From Acetomicrobium thermoterrenum DSM 13490 (GTDB lineage: Bacteria; Synergistota; Synergistia; Synergistales; Acetomicrobiaceae), in contig NZ_FNPD01000004.1 in NCBI RefSeq assembly GCF_900107215.1, positions 109,184 to 173,183 on the forward strand: 64,000 bases of DNA, written 5' to 3'. The notes beneath the pieces were generated by a model, which was not told where the DNA came from, did no database searches, and saw only the letters and a list, made by a program, of their open reading frames with translations. Numbering within the stretch: position 1 is the stretch's first letter; every line of letters begins with the position of its first letter. Made by a program: the position numbers and the translations under genes. This document shows, piece after piece, positions 18,249 through 27,347 of the stretch.

Positions 18249-19219
18249 CGAGACAACAACTCCTCGATGAAGGAAATGCTTTCCGACACCCCGTCTGGCA
18301 AGTCCAGAGCCTCCCCATCGCTCACAACCTTAGCCAGAGGAAAACGCTTTATGAGAAAATCACTCACAACCTTATCCAAGGGCTCCCAAAGATATTTGGG
18401 GTCGATGTAAGGGCTATTTCGCCAACGATCAGCCTCAAGCCTAACCTCATTGTCTATACAAAAGGAGCCTACTCCCATCGGCGCCAGCTTGGTAAGGATT
18501 TCAAAAGCGTCATCTCCGACAAGTTTTACCGTCAACCCAAAAGCCCTTTCAAGCCATTTAAAACCCCTTTTACGTACGACAGGCTGGTATTCCCATGGTA
18601 TTAAAGGTTGCGGATCCCCCAGTGCGTAAAATAAATCTATAACTTCGTTGTATGCTACATCTGCCCAGTTACTCCATTCTTCGTTGGCTCGTCTAACGAG
18701 AACAGCCCTCATACATGCACGTCTAGCGCCCACAATATCATACAAAAAATCTCCTATAACGACACATTGATACCACGGTATCTCGAGAAGCTCTGAAGCT
18801 TTTAAAAAAACTTGCGGGTCCGGCTTCAATAAGCCGTCATCTCTGGTAATTACGATCGGGGGGAGTTTAATGGAAGCCCTTTTAGCCGCCATGGCGACGC
18901 ACTTTTTGGTGTTTCGGCTCACTACAGCCCAGGGAATATCATTTTTTTCAAGCCATGATATCAATTCCAAAGCCCCTAAAACCGGTTTGGCTTTTTCAGC
19001 GCCCTCAACTTCTATCTTTTCTATTGCCTCATAAAGCGCGGCTCTCTCTGTCGCAGGAAGTCTTGCCGCTTCTTCTAAAATCATAACCCTTTTACCCCCA
19101 AAAAAGCGATCGTATATGGGAGTAAAATCCAGTTTCGTTTCAGCCAGGACCCCATCCCAATCGAGTATAAAACCTCTTTGATTAGCCGGATGCCAGTAGG
19201 GACCGCTAAAAGACTGCAA
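18245..19219 (-). CDS. HAD-family hydrolase with C-terminal extension
   Basis: About 324 residues. The HAD motifs are GFILDWDGVLAE (nucleophile Asp), AVVSRNTKK (motif II), KPDPQVFLKA (motif III Lys) and VVIGDFLYDIVGA (motif IV), giving a phosphatase or phosphoglycolate-phosphatase-like fold. About 110 further residues follow that I do not recognise. The start is set at a TTG (19219) preceded by GGGAG, because the longer frame would begin inside the RNA gene 19260-19441. It is translated into rarA by ATGA overlap. The substrate is unknown. Confidence 0.72.
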   Translation of the reverse strand: MQSFSGPYWHPANQRGFILDWDGVLAETKLDFTPIYDRFFGGKRVMILEEAARLPATERAALYEAIEKIEVEGAEKAKPVLGALELISWLEKNDIPWAVVSRNTKKCVAMAAKRASIKLPPIVITRDDGLLKPDPQVFLKASELLEIPWYQCVVIGDFLYDIVGARRACMRAVLVRRANEEWSNWADVAYNEVIDLFYALGDPQPLIPWEYQPVVRKRGFKWLERAFGLTVKLVGDDAFEILTKLAPMGVGSFCIDNEVRLEADRWRNSPYIDPKYLWEPLDKVVSDFLIKRFPLAKVVSDGEALDLPDGVSESISFIEELLSR

Positions 19220-19259
19220 ATTACCAGCTCCCAAAAATGATATTAAAAATAAAATATTA

Positions 19260-19441
19260 GAAAAACCCCGCAATGCCGTGCCAAGAAGGCCTTGACCCGA
19301 TCCTCACCTATTGGTGAGGCCTCCCCGTCCTTAACTTTGGTGACCCTTTAAGGTCTCCTCAGCCGGACAGGAGTCAGCCTCGATCGGTTTTAGTGTTGGC
19401 TCAAGGCTCTTCGGCATAGCACGAACACCGCAGGGTTTTTG
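19260..19441 (-). ncRNA. ssrS: probable 6S RNA
   Basis: About 180 bases of gene-free, highly structured sequence. The two ends pair (AAAAACCCTGC with GCGGGGTTTTT), followed by a second long pairing of GAAGAGCCTTGAGCC with GGTCAAGGCCTTC. An open middle region carries a small hairpin CCTCACC-AAT-AGGTGAGG on the 3' side, and an inner stem joins CCTTAA with TTAAGG. Length, a closing stem, a central bubble with a small 3' hairpin, and position upstream of rarA (as in Bacillus bsrA) fit 6S RNA, the regulator that binds sigma-70 RNA polymerase. I find no SRP, tmRNA or RNase P core motif. The T run makes the closing stem a terminator too. Confidence 0.62.
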
Positions 19442-19448
19442 CACCTAT

Positions 19449-19475
19449 ATTATAGCACAAAATGTTCAACAGAAA
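19449..19475 (-). promoter_or_regulatory. promoter of the probable 6S RNA
   Basis: A perfect TATAAT (19449-19454 on the minus strand) lies 7-8 bases before the inferred RNA 5' end. A -35 candidate TTTCTG at correct distance is weak. Confidence 0.5.
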
Positions 19476-19921
19476 TTATCTGTAAAATACTTTTTAAAAC
19501 CCTCCAATGCTTTGTTAAACCTTTCCATACATATACAGCTCAATGATTCACCAAAATCGAAGTCAACGCCGGAAACAGACACCATGACCATTTTGGGCAT
19601 ATCAATTCCCATCTGTGCAGCCAAATGTTTTATCCATCCGGGAGTGCAGGTGTGAAGGTTAAGCCCATCGATATCGGCGGAGGGCGTAACTTCGGCTATA
19701 TTGTAACCATCGGAATATTGATCCACAGACGCATCGACGAAGATGGCGAGATCCTTTCCTTCCAATTCAATTGCTACCTCAGGAAGCAATTGGTGCCCAA
19801 CCCAAGTAGTTGCTTCATGTCCAATTTCGTTCAGCCATTCAGCAATGGCATGCGCTCCCCTATGCCCTACGCCATCATCCCTCCTGAAGGAATTGCCGTA
19901 GCCCAATACGATCACGTTCAT
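19466..19921 (-). CDS. [NiFe] hydrogenase maturation endopeptidase
   Basis: About 151 residues. The family start VIVLGYGNSFRRDDGVGHR, with the first acidic nickel ligand replaced in position by DDGVG, and DLAIFVDASVD (metal Asp) followed by LHTCTPGW identify a HybD/HoxW-type protease. It removes the C-terminal tail of the hydrogenase large subunit after nickel insertion. Its substrate gene ends 7 bases upstream, and the large subunit does carry a cleavable tail. ATG at 19921 is favoured over a TTG two codons earlier by spacing to GAGGGG. Confidence 0.85.
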   Translation of the reverse strand: MNVIVLGYGNSFRRDDGVGHRGAHAIAEWLNEIGHEATTWVGHQLLPEVAIELEGKDLAIFVDASVDQYSDGYNIAEVTPSADIDGLNLHTCTPGWIKHLAAQMGIDMPKMVMVSVSGVDFDFGESLSCICMERFNKALEGFKKYFTDNFC

Positions 19922-19927
19922 CGGCAA

Positions 19928-21355
19928 TTAGCCCCTCACGACCTCTTTAATTACCTCACCAGCGGATGATATCAACTCTAATTTTAACGGCATCTTGCCC
20001 ACTGCGTGAGTGGAACAGGATAAACAGGGATCGTAAGCACGGATAACATGCTCCAATCTGTTAAACACACCCTCCGGTATATCTCTGCCCTTGATGTATT
20101 TCTTGGCCACCGCTTCGACGCCTTTATTCATGGCATAGTTGTTATGGCCAGTCGCTACGATCAAGTTAACCTTCGTGATAACTCCGCTCTCGTTCACCCA
20201 ATAATGATGAATAAGGGTTCCCCTGGGAGCCTCTATAACTCCTATTCCTTCAGGGTTGATCTCCTTGGATGTAACCCTGAGATCGCTAGATGTAATCTCG
20301 GGGTCGGAAAGCAACTGCTCGATACGTTCTATGCCGTAAAGGGCTTCTATCAGTCTTGCGTAGTGGTAGTAAAGCGTATAAGGCACTATGCCGTCATCAC
20401 TAATTTGCTTGTATAGCGCGTACTCCTCGGAAGCCTGCGGCGTATCGATATTATCTGCAGCATTTAACCTTGCAAGGGGCCCAACCCTATAGGAACCGTG
20501 GGGAAATCCCAAAGATTTGTAGAAAGGAAATTTTAAGTAGCTCCAGGGTTCAACGTGCTCTCCTATATATTTAAGATAATCCTTTGGATCGAACTCATCC
20601 AAAATCCTTCCTCTTGGCGCTTTAATCCTGATGTTTCCGTCGTAAAGCTCAAGTTTTCCGTCTCGAACCAGGCCCATATAGGCAGTTTCTACAGTTGCAA
20701 ACTCCTTCGCCTCTTCCTTCCCTTCTTCCAGATAACCTTTAATTAACTTAATCGCTTCCAGCGCTATTGATTTCATTTCGGGAATTTGAGCGGCTATATT
20801 ATCCCGCTCTTGGGGCGTCAGGCTCCTGTTTACACCGCCAGGAATGCTGTGCCATGGGTGAACTTTTTTGCCTCCCAAAGTTTTTATTATTTCCTGACCA
20901 AACTTGCGAAGCAATATCCCCTTTTTCGCAAGCTCCGGATAGCGTTCCGCCAAACCGACCACATTTCTTATCTTCACAGGAGCATCAAAACCTAGCAAAA
21001 TATCGGGGCTAGACAAATGAAAGAAACTCAGGGCGTGGGATTGAACAATTTGCCCCATATGCATGAGCTCCCTTAGCTTGTGGGCTGCAGGCGTAATGGT
21101 AACGCCTAAAATATCGTCGCATGCTTTAGCGGATGCCAAATGATGCGATACAGGGCAGATGCCGCAAATTCGCGGAGTTATCACCGGCATCTCCCTGAAA
21201 TCCCTTCCTTTGGTAAAGACTTCAAACCCTCTATACTGGGTTACATGAAACCTGGCTTCTTTCACCTCCCCCGCCTCATCAAGCATTACGGTTATCTTCC
21301 CGTGTCCTTCTATCCTTGTTACCGGATTAATCTCTAACTTGTAGACCTCAGTCAT
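19928..21355 (-). CDS. hydL: electron-bifurcating [NiFe] hydrogenase large subunit
   Basis: About 475 residues. The four nickel-iron ligands are present: PRICGICPVSHH near residue 66-69 and DPCLSCSTH near 446-449. After the histidine a tail of 25 residues follows, to be cut by the neighbouring protease. The family is group 3 (cytoplasmic, NAD(P)- or F420-linked) by overall form, with no twin-arginine partner. Together with HydS, HydA, HydB and HydC it matches the five-subunit [NiFe]-HydABCSL described from Acetomicrobium mobile, which couples NADH and ferredoxin to H2. The start at the second ATG has the better spacing to GGGGAGG. Confidence 0.92.
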   Translation of the reverse strand: MTEVYKLEINPVTRIEGHGKITVMLDEAGEVKEARFHVTQYRGFEVFTKGRDFREMPVITPRICGICPVSHHLASAKACDDILGVTITPAAHKLRELMHMGQIVQSHALSFFHLSSPDILLGFDAPVKIRNVVGLAERYPELAKKGILLRKFGQEIIKTLGGKKVHPWHSIPGGVNRSLTPQERDNIAAQIPEMKSIALEAIKLIKGYLEEGKEEAKEFATVETAYMGLVRDGKLELYDGNIRIKAPRGRILDEFDPKDYLKYIGEHVEPWSYLKFPFYKSLGFPHGSYRVGPLARLNAADNIDTPQASEEYALYKQISDDGIVPYTLYYHYARLIEALYGIERIEQLLSDPEITSSDLRVTSKEINPEGIGVIEAPRGTLIHHYWVNESGVITKVNLIVATGHNNYAMNKGVEAVAKKYIKGRDIPEGVFNRLEHVIRAYDPCLSCSTHAVGKMPLKLELISSAGEVIKEVVRG

Positions 21356-21375
21356 GGCCATTTCCTCCCCTTCCT

Positions 21376-21915
21376 CTAATCGTAACGCATCATTTCCGAG
21401 GGAACTTTAGGAACACGCCCTGCTAAGAGCTCTTTGAAGACGTAGTATATAGTATCTGCATCAGGCGGACATCCGGGCACGTAAACGTCGACCTTCACCT
21501 CATAATCTAAAGGTAATGCCCTTGGAAGCAATTCGGGGATATCCTCGTTAGGTATTATTCCTTCAGGATTAACGGTGCTGGCAGTGTCGATATAGCCCTC
21601 TTTTAAAACCCTATCCTTCGGTATAAAATTGCGCATACAATTAATGCCGCCGAATACAGCGCAATCTCCCCATGCAACCAAATACTTACATCTTTCTCTC
21701 ATTTTTCTGGCTATTTCTAATTCCTCAACGTTACCCAAACCGCCGGATAGCACTCCCACATCGATATCGGGAATGTCCTTTGCGTCTACTATAGGGGAAT
21801 AAAGTATTTCTACGTTTTTGAATAAATCGACCAATCTTTCATCTATGTCAAGGAAAGACATATGACATCCTGCGCACGCTTCTAACCAATATGTCGCAAC
21901 TTTTGCCTTAGCCAT
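21376..21915 (-). CDS. hydS: electron-bifurcating [NiFe] hydrogenase small subunit
   Basis: 179 residues. The proximal [4Fe-4S] ligands are seen in LEACAGCHMSFLDID at the N-terminus, YLVAWGDCAVFGGINCMRN in the middle and DVYVPGCPPDADTIYY near the end. Short length and absence of a signal peptide place it with HoxY-like small subunits, which have only one Fe-S cluster. It bridges HydL and the Fe-S domains of HydA. Good ribosome site (GGGAGGTGAAG) and 15-20 bases to the next gene. Confidence 0.92.
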   Translation of the reverse strand: MAKAKVATYWLEACAGCHMSFLDIDERLVDLFKNVEILYSPIVDAKDIPDIDVGVLSGGLGNVEELEIARKMRERCKYLVAWGDCAVFGGINCMRNFIPKDRVLKEGYIDTASTVNPEGIIPNEDIPELLPRALPLDYEVKVDVYVPGCPPDADTIYYVFKELLAGRVPKVPSEMMRYD

Positions 21916-21936
21916 GGAACTTCACCTCCCAAAAAA

Positions 21937-24018
21937 CTAATTTAATGGAATTATGCGAGCCTCGCTGGCCCGAGCTTGCGATTTAAAAACCTCTTCGCAA
22001 GGAGACGTTTCCGGCTTCCCAAGCTTCACGCCCAGCTTCTTTGCAAATTCATCCATCACATAATGCAGCCCCTTTAGATCGCCTTTTGGAGGAACGATTG
22101 TATTAAGCTTTCTGCGCTCTCCCTCGATGGTGCAGTAATGACCGCTTCTTTCGTACCACGCAGGTGCTGGCAGAAGTATGTCTGCAAGGTTGACCAAGGG
22201 CCTAACTTTAAAAGGAGTTTGGACCACAACAAATCGCGTTGCAGAAATGGCAGCCAAAATTTCTTCCTCCTCGGGAACCATGCCCGTGGAAAAGACGTAC
22301 ATGAAATCCCTTTTTTCTTTGGTAACCCAAGGATCCTCGCTTACTACGGTGTTTCGAGCTCCCAAGCTGTTGGCACTCACCAACAACGGCACCACCCCTA
22401 ATCCATCCTCGTAGAAAGCCTTCGATGCTATTGCGAGATTGCAGGCTGCGGTAACTAATTCGTGCGATTTCGTTGCCCTGCCTCCAACTACGAAGACGGG
22501 TTTCTTAGACGATATAAGCATCAGGGCAACCTCTTCGGCAATCTTCGGATCAAGCCCCATGGCTCTGGCACTTTCTTCTATAGATTCCCTGTAGGACGAT
22601 AAAGCAGATTCGGCTCCGCTTTCATATTCGCCAAAACCGGCCATTTCAGACGGTCCAGCACTGATCTTGCTGATTATTTCGGCCAAATTTGAGAGGGCCT
22701 TTGGAAGCGCCTGTCCCTCGGGCAATTGAACATCCAAATCGACCAAACCGGGGAATTGTGATGCTCCAAAGGAAATATTCAGCAATTTTGCATTCTTGTG
22801 CAGGCAAGCAACTCGGATGTAACTTGCAACCACGGGAGCCTCCTTCTGAGGGTCGGCGAACATTGTAACAACAAGATCGCTATCTAAGATGTGATGCGCT
22901 GCGGTAAATGGCCTTACACCCTGGTCTTTGAAGGGCATGAATCCCTTGATAAAACCACGGATCACGTCTCCGTCAAAGGAATCGGTATACTTCATCTTCA
23001 ATGCATCCTTAAAAAGGGTGGAAAAGAGCGTCAACTCCTCGTCCGTACACAGGCTTGAAAGGATCGCTCCGGCTTTCTCCTCTTTATACGCCTTTTTAAA
23101 CTCTGACGCCGCCAGCTCTAATGCCTCTTCCCATGTTGCCTCACGGTATGTGGCACCCTCTCTTATCAACGGCGTTGTAACCCTTTCCCGTTCCGTCGAT
23201 TCGGGCAACCACCAACGACCCATGTGACAAAGCTGCCCGCCGTCCGGTTCATCTTGAGCGGTACCTTCAACTCTGACTATGCTGCCCGTGCGGACATAAG
23301 TCTTTATCTTGCAACCAACGGCACATAAAGGGCAGACGCTGTCCACCATGGCATCGCAATCGCTACGCCTTCCCCTGTAGGCAAAATCTCTGATAGTGAT
23401 GGTGCCGGTCGGGCAAGATTGAGCACAGGCTCCACAATTTACGCAGGTGTCGCTTTCCGCCAACCTGTTTCCCAGATCCGCTATAACTTTTGCCTGCCAG
23501 CCTCGACGCTCGAGGTCCAAAGCGTGGGCACCAACGATTTCAGAACAAGTCCTGATGCATCTTTGACACAGTATGCAACGGTTATGGTCCATCATCAAAT
23601 CCGCATCGGTAGCATCTACCTCGAAATCTGAATAAAGGTAGGGAAATCTCACCGAATCCATTTCATGTTCAATGGCCAGTCGCTGCAATTCACAATCGCC
23701 ACTTTGCGAGCAGAACATACAAAAATGATTTCTTCCTGCAAACAGAAGTTCGAGAACCTGGCGCCTATAGTCTTTTAGCTTTTCGTTTTTCGTAATGACA
23801 ACCATGCCCTCTTGAGCAGGCGTAGTGCAAGATGGCAACATTTTGGGATTGCCCTCAAGCTGAACTACGCACATCCTGCAGGCTCCTATAGGTGTTAAAC
23901 CTTTTTGGAAGCATAGGGTGGGAATATAGACGTCGTTCTTGTTAGCGACATCCAATATCGTATCCCCCTGTACTCCCTTGCATTCCTTCCCATCTATGAT
24001 CAATGTTATCTCTTTCAT
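21937..24018 (-). CDS. hydA: hydrogenase Fe-S subunit, NuoG-like
   Basis: About 693 residues. In order: a plant-type [2Fe-2S] domain (CFQKGLTPIGACRMCVVQ, then CTTPA), a His-Cys cluster domain (HFCMFCSQSGDCELQ), two [4Fe-4S] sets (CILCQRCIRTCSEI and CVNCGACAQSCPTGTI), another cluster (CPLCAVGCKI), and a large C-terminal molybdopterin-oxidoreductase-like domain without any obvious cofactor-binding Cys. It has no [FeFe] H-cluster, unlike HydA of the Thermotoga type. Start set at MKEITLII, preceded by CGGAGGAGG; the frame extends 22 codons further without support. It conducts electrons between HydB and HydS. Confidence 0.9.
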   Translation of the reverse strand: MKEITLIIDGKECKGVQGDTILDVANKNDVYIPTLCFQKGLTPIGACRMCVVQLEGNPKMLPSCTTPAQEGMVVITKNEKLKDYRRQVLELLFAGRNHFCMFCSQSGDCELQRLAIEHEMDSVRFPYLYSDFEVDATDADLMMDHNRCILCQRCIRTCSEIVGAHALDLERRGWQAKVIADLGNRLAESDTCVNCGACAQSCPTGTITIRDFAYRGRRSDCDAMVDSVCPLCAVGCKIKTYVRTGSIVRVEGTAQDEPDGGQLCHMGRWWLPESTERERVTTPLIREGATYREATWEEALELAASEFKKAYKEEKAGAILSSLCTDEELTLFSTLFKDALKMKYTDSFDGDVIRGFIKGFMPFKDQGVRPFTAAHHILDSDLVVTMFADPQKEAPVVASYIRVACLHKNAKLLNISFGASQFPGLVDLDVQLPEGQALPKALSNLAEIISKISAGPSEMAGFGEYESGAESALSSYRESIEESARAMGLDPKIAEEVALMLISSKKPVFVVGGRATKSHELVTAACNLAIASKAFYEDGLGVVPLLVSANSLGARNTVVSEDPWVTKEKRDFMYVFSTGMVPEEEEILAAISATRFVVVQTPFKVRPLVNLADILLPAPAWYERSGHYCTIEGERRKLNTIVPPKGDLKGLHYVMDEFAKKLGVKLGKPETSPCEEVFKSQARASEARIIPLN

Positions 24019-24034
24019 GCCAATCCTCCTCCGG

Positions 24035-25828
24035 CTATACTTTTGCGATAGCGCCAAATGGGCAGACCTGCATGCAAGTCCCACATTTGATGCATTTTTC
24101 TTGATCTATAAAATAAGGGGTCTGTCGATCACCGCTAATGCATTTGACAGGGCAATTTCTGGCACATAAACCGCACTTTCGACATTTATCTGGATCTACC
24201 ACGTACTTGATCAACGCCGGACAGACCTTGGCAGGGCAACGTTTTTCCTCTATGTGAGCAAGGTATTCGTCCCGAAAATAGCGAATCGTAGTTATTACAG
24301 GGTTTGGAGCTGTTTGCCCTAATCCGCACAGTGAAGTTTCTTTGACCATGTAGGCCAGCTCTTCAAGTTTGCTCAAATCCTCCAACGTTCCCTCGCCTTT
24401 GCAAATCTTCTCGAGCATTAACAACATTTGCTTCGTGCCCTCTCTGCAGGGAACGCATTTTCCGCAGGATTCTCGTTGGGTAAATTCCAGGAAAAATCTG
24501 GCCACATCTACCATGCAGGTATCTTCGTCCATGACCACCAAACCGCCCGACCCCATAATGGCTCCGGCGCCGGTCAAGGATTCATAATCTATTGGCAGAT
24601 CGAGATGTTCTTTAGTCAAACAACCTCCGGAGGGACCTCCAATCTGAACGGCTTTAAACTCTTTTCCGTTCAGGATACCGCCACCCAACTCGTATATGAT
24701 CTCTTTAATGGTTATACCCATTGGAACTTCTATCAAACCGGTGTTCGTTATTTTGCCGGTTAGGGCAAATATCTTGGTTCCTTTAGATTTTTCCGTCCCC
24801 ATCGAGGCAAACCAATCTGCGCCGTTCAAGATAATTTTGGGGACGTTTGCCCAGGTTTCCACATTGTTTATATTTGTAGGCTTGCCCCACAAACCATGTT
24901 GCGCCGGAAACGGCGGCCTTGGCCGAGGCATGCCCCTACGACCTTCGATCGAAGCCATTAAAGCGGTTTCTTCACCGCAGACGAAAGCTCCTGCTCCTTC
25001 CTTTAAATGCAGATGAAAGGAAAAATTGGTGCCCATTATGTTATCTCCGAGCAACCCCATCTCCTCGGCCTGAGCAATTGCTATTTTAAGTCTTTTAATG
25101 GCAAGGGGATACTCGGCACGACAATAGATATAACCTTCATCAGCACCAATAGCATATGCCCCTAGCGCCATACCTTCTATTACAGAGTGGGGGTCTCCCT
25201 CTAAAGTTGACCGGTCCATAAAAGCACCCGGGTCACCCTCGTCGGCATTGCATATGACATATTTTTTATTCCCAGGGGCTTTGCGAGCAAATTCCCACTT
25301 CAACCCAGTAGGAAACCCTGCGCCACCCCTGCCTCTCAAACCGGATTTTTTCACTTCATCCAAAACTTCCTCCGGCGTCATTTCCAGGAGAGCCTTCCCC
25401 AGGGCTATATAACCATCGCGAGCTATATATTCCTCTATTTTTTCCGGATCTATATAACCACAGTTGCTGAGCACTATGCGATGCTGCTTGCTGTAAAAAG
25501 GTATATCTCTATAATACGGAACTTTTTCCATATCTTGGGGCACTGTATAGAGCAACCTTTGAACGATTCGCCCCTTATAGAGATGCTCTTCCACTATTTC
25601 GGGCACATCTTCAGGCATTACTCTGCAGTAAAAGGCCCCCTCGGGATAAACGACGACCACGGGCCCCATTTCGCACATACCGTGACAACCCGTCTCTACC
25701 AACATCACTTCCCTGTCTAAGCCCTTTTTGACAAGTTCGTCCTTGAAGGCCTTCATTACGCTTGGAGCGCCACTGGCAGTACAGCCTGTTCCCCTGCAAA
25801 CCAACACATGAGCACGATAAATAGCCAT
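24035..25828 (-). CDS. hydB: hydrogenase flavin subunit, NuoF-like (electron bifurcation)
   Basis: About 597 residues. An N-terminal thioredoxin-like [2Fe-2S] domain ([13 protein letters not shown] and [11 protein letters not shown]), the NuoF core with FMN/NADH glycine-rich motif [17 protein letters not shown], an [4Fe-4S] set [15 protein letters not shown], and a C-terminal pair of ferredoxin clusters ([16 protein letters not shown] and [16 protein letters not shown]). This domain order is that of HydB of bifurcating hydrogenases, where the flavin splits electrons between NAD and ferredoxin. ATG at 25828 follows AGGGGGAGTTGATC. Confidence 0.92.
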   Translation of the reverse strand: MAIYRAHVLVCRGTGCTASGAPSVMKAFKDELVKKGLDREVMLVETGCHGMCEMGPVVVVYPEGAFYCRVMPEDVPEIVEEHLYKGRIVQRLLYTVPQDMEKVPYYRDIPFYSKQHRIVLSNCGYIDPEKIEEYIARDGYIALGKALLEMTPEEVLDEVKKSGLRGRGGAGFPTGLKWEFARKAPGNKKYVICNADEGDPGAFMDRSTLEGDPHSVIEGMALGAYAIGADEGYIYCRAEYPLAIKRLKIAIAQAEEMGLLGDNIMGTNFSFHLHLKEGAGAFVCGEETALMASIEGRRGMPRPRPPFPAQHGLWGKPTNINNVETWANVPKIILNGADWFASMGTEKSKGTKIFALTGKITNTGLIEVPMGITIKEIIYELGGGILNGKEFKAVQIGGPSGGCLTKEHLDLPIDYESLTGAGAIMGSGGLVVMDEDTCMVDVARFFLEFTQRESCGKCVPCREGTKQMLLMLEKICKGEGTLEDLSKLEELAYMVKETSLCGLGQTAPNPVITTIRYFRDEYLAHIEEKRCPAKVCPALIKYVVDPDKCRKCGLCARNCPVKCISGDRQTPYFIDQEKCIKCGTCMQVCPFGAIAKV

Positions 25829-25840
25829 GATCAACTCCCC

Positions 25841-26212
25841 CTAATCCGTTCTGCCGATAACTTTTTCCCAAACTATATTGCCATTAATCATATGTTCAGC
25901 AATAATTCGGGATACGTCTTCGGGTTTTATGTTTCCGTATGTAACCCTTGGCTCGCCCGGCCTGATTATGTCAACCAGCGGTTCGTATTGGCACATGCCT
26001 ATACAGCCGGTTGTCTCGACGGCTACGTCTTTGATACCGCGTTTGTCAAGCTCGGTTAAGATAGCAGTGAGGACCTCCCTTGCTCCTGCTGCTATTCCGC
26101 AAGTGCCCATGCCCACTATTATCTTCTTTTTGCCGCCCGATCGCGCCGAAGTCAGGTCTTTCGATTCTTCTTTAATTTTCCTCAGATCGTCAAGATTTTT
26201 GATCTTAGGCAA
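25841..26212 (-). CDS. thioredoxin-like [2Fe-2S] ferredoxin
   Basis: 123 residues. A thioredoxin-fold [2Fe-2S] domain: GMGTCGIAAGAREV supplies the first pair of ligands, though only one Cys is visible there, and TTGCIGMCQYEPLV supplies two. It resembles the small HndB-like protein coded with NADP/NAD-reducing hydrogenases in Desulfovibrio and others. The first ligand pair normally is C-x4-C; here the second is an alanine position (CGIAAGA), so a three-cysteine or no cluster is possible. The gene overlaps the ATPase gene upstream by 8 bases. It is not one of the five known core subunits. Confidence 0.78.
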   Translation of the reverse strand: MPKIKNLDDLRKIKEESKDLTSARSGGKKKIIVGMGTCGIAAGAREVLTAILTELDKRGIKDVAVETTGCIGMCQYEPLVDIIRPGEPRVTYGNIKPEDVSRIIAEHMINGNIVWEKVIGRTD

Positions 26213-26777
26213 TGTCTTCGCCTCCTTTTTTCTGATTCAATAAATCTATATTTTCCTGAATGTAATCCTTAATCCACAAAACTACCTTGGGAGATTTTAA
26301 CAATTCTCTATCGCCAAGATGTTCGAGCAAATCATCAAGGTCAAGCATGAAAGAATTTCCGTCAACGTTATACCTAAAGATCCAACGACATTCGGGCCAT
26401 CCTATGATCAATGTAGCTATAGTGGCCGCAACATCCCCCAATGGCGGGCAATCTATGTGGTCCTTTCTAAAGCCGGCTTCGATTACGGTACCTTCTCCCC
26501 TTTTTGATTTGATATCAAAGAAGCCCTCGCAAGCCAAAGCTGCCTGCTTTAAAAAGGGAATCCCAAGCCCAACCTTTCGTTCTTTTCTCGTAGTTGTAAA
26601 AGGATCTTCTACTTTGCGCAAAAATTCCTCGTCCATACCGCATCCGTCATCGGACACCCTTAAAACAATCGATTTGTTCCTATTGTCGATCGTAAGCTCA
26701 ATTAAGACCTTCTTAGCCTTTGCCTTTGCGGAATTTTCGGCGATATCAAGGATATATTGAGAAAGATCCTCCAGCAT
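26205..26777 (-). CDS. GHKL ATPase, histidine-kinase-like
   Basis: 190 residues. A bare HATPase_c domain: N box ILDIAENSAKAKAKK, G1 VSDDGCGMD, and G2 KVGLGIPFLKQAA, with no membrane span, sensor or phosphoacceptor His domain. Such stand-alone ATPases sit in hydrogenase operons of Thermotoga, Clostridia and relatives next to the HndB-like ferredoxin. A role in regulation by protein phosphorylation or as an anti-sigma-type kinase is inferred only. Overlap with neighbours shows strict co-translation. Confidence 0.82.
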   Translation of the reverse strand: MLEDLSQYILDIAENSAKAKAKKVLIELTIDNRNKSIVLRVSDDGCGMDEEFLRKVEDPFTTTRKERKVGLGIPFLKQAALACEGFFDIKSKRGEGTVIEAGFRKDHIDCPPLGDVAATIATLIIGWPECRWIFRYNVDGNSFMLDLDDLLEHLGDRELLKSPKVVLWIKDYIQENIDLLNQKKGGEDIA

Positions 26778-26783
26778 GGAAGC

Positions 26784-27269
26784 TTATTCGTACCGATCCA
26801 AAATAGACTGTATCTTATCGGGAGTCATGCGCCCGTGCGTATCCTCGTCCACCATCATGACAGGAGCAAGACCGCATGCCCCAAGGCAAGCCACAGGTTC
26901 CAGGGTAAAGCGCAAGTCCTCGGTTGTTTCGTTCTCTTCTATCCCCAATGTCTGTTTGATTTTTTCCAAAATCTGCAAACTTCCCCTTACATGACAAGCG
27001 GTTCCGCGGCAAACGCGAATTATATGACGCCCCCTGGGTTTTAAATGAAATTGGGCATAAAATGTCGCTACTCCGTAAATCTCGGCTTTTGGCATTTTCA
27101 ACTCCCTAGATATCGTGAGCAACGCATCTTCAGGCAGATAACCGAATTCCCGCTGAACTTCCTGCAATATGGGAATCAAACCACCCTGTTTACCCTTCCA
27201 CGGAGCCACTATTTCTTTAGTCTTTTCAACAACATCCACAGTGCCTAATGCCACGATCATCACCACCAT
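26784..27269 (-). CDS. hydC: hydrogenase [2Fe-2S] subunit, NuoE-like
   Basis: 161 residues. The NuoE/HydC [2Fe-2S] ligands are VCRGTACHVRGS (C-x4-C type) and EPVACLGACGLAPVM (C-x3-C). The N-terminal helical part (LIPILQEVQREFGYLPEDAL) is standard. It is the first gene of the hydrogenase cluster. Several starts are possible (ATG at 27269 or 27260, GTG at 27254) in a GGTGGTGATGATCGTGG stretch. Confidence 0.92.
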   Translation of the reverse strand: MVVMIVALGTVDVVEKTKEIVAPWKGKQGGLIPILQEVQREFGYLPEDALLTISRELKMPKAEIYGVATFYAQFHLKPRGRHIIRVCRGTACHVRGSLQILEKIKQTLGIEENETTEDLRFTLEPVACLGACGLAPVMMVDEDTHGRMTPDKIQSILDRYE

Positions 27270-27347
27270 TGTATATATTTTTTAAAATCATTTCTCTCCA
27301 CTTTGTGATGGATATCATATTCCCAAAAAAGAGTCAAGTAGAAAATG

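Noticed and set aside
19260-19441. SRP RNA, tmRNA or RNase P RNA
   Set aside because: I could not find the SRP GGAAGG-type core, a tmRNA tag reading frame or the RNase P conserved core; the rod shape with central bubble fits 6S better.
21937-27269. Respiratory complex I (nuo) operon
   Set aside because: NuoE, F and G relatives occur, but no membrane subunits or quinone-site subunits; [NiFe] subunits and a protease complete a hydrogenase instead.
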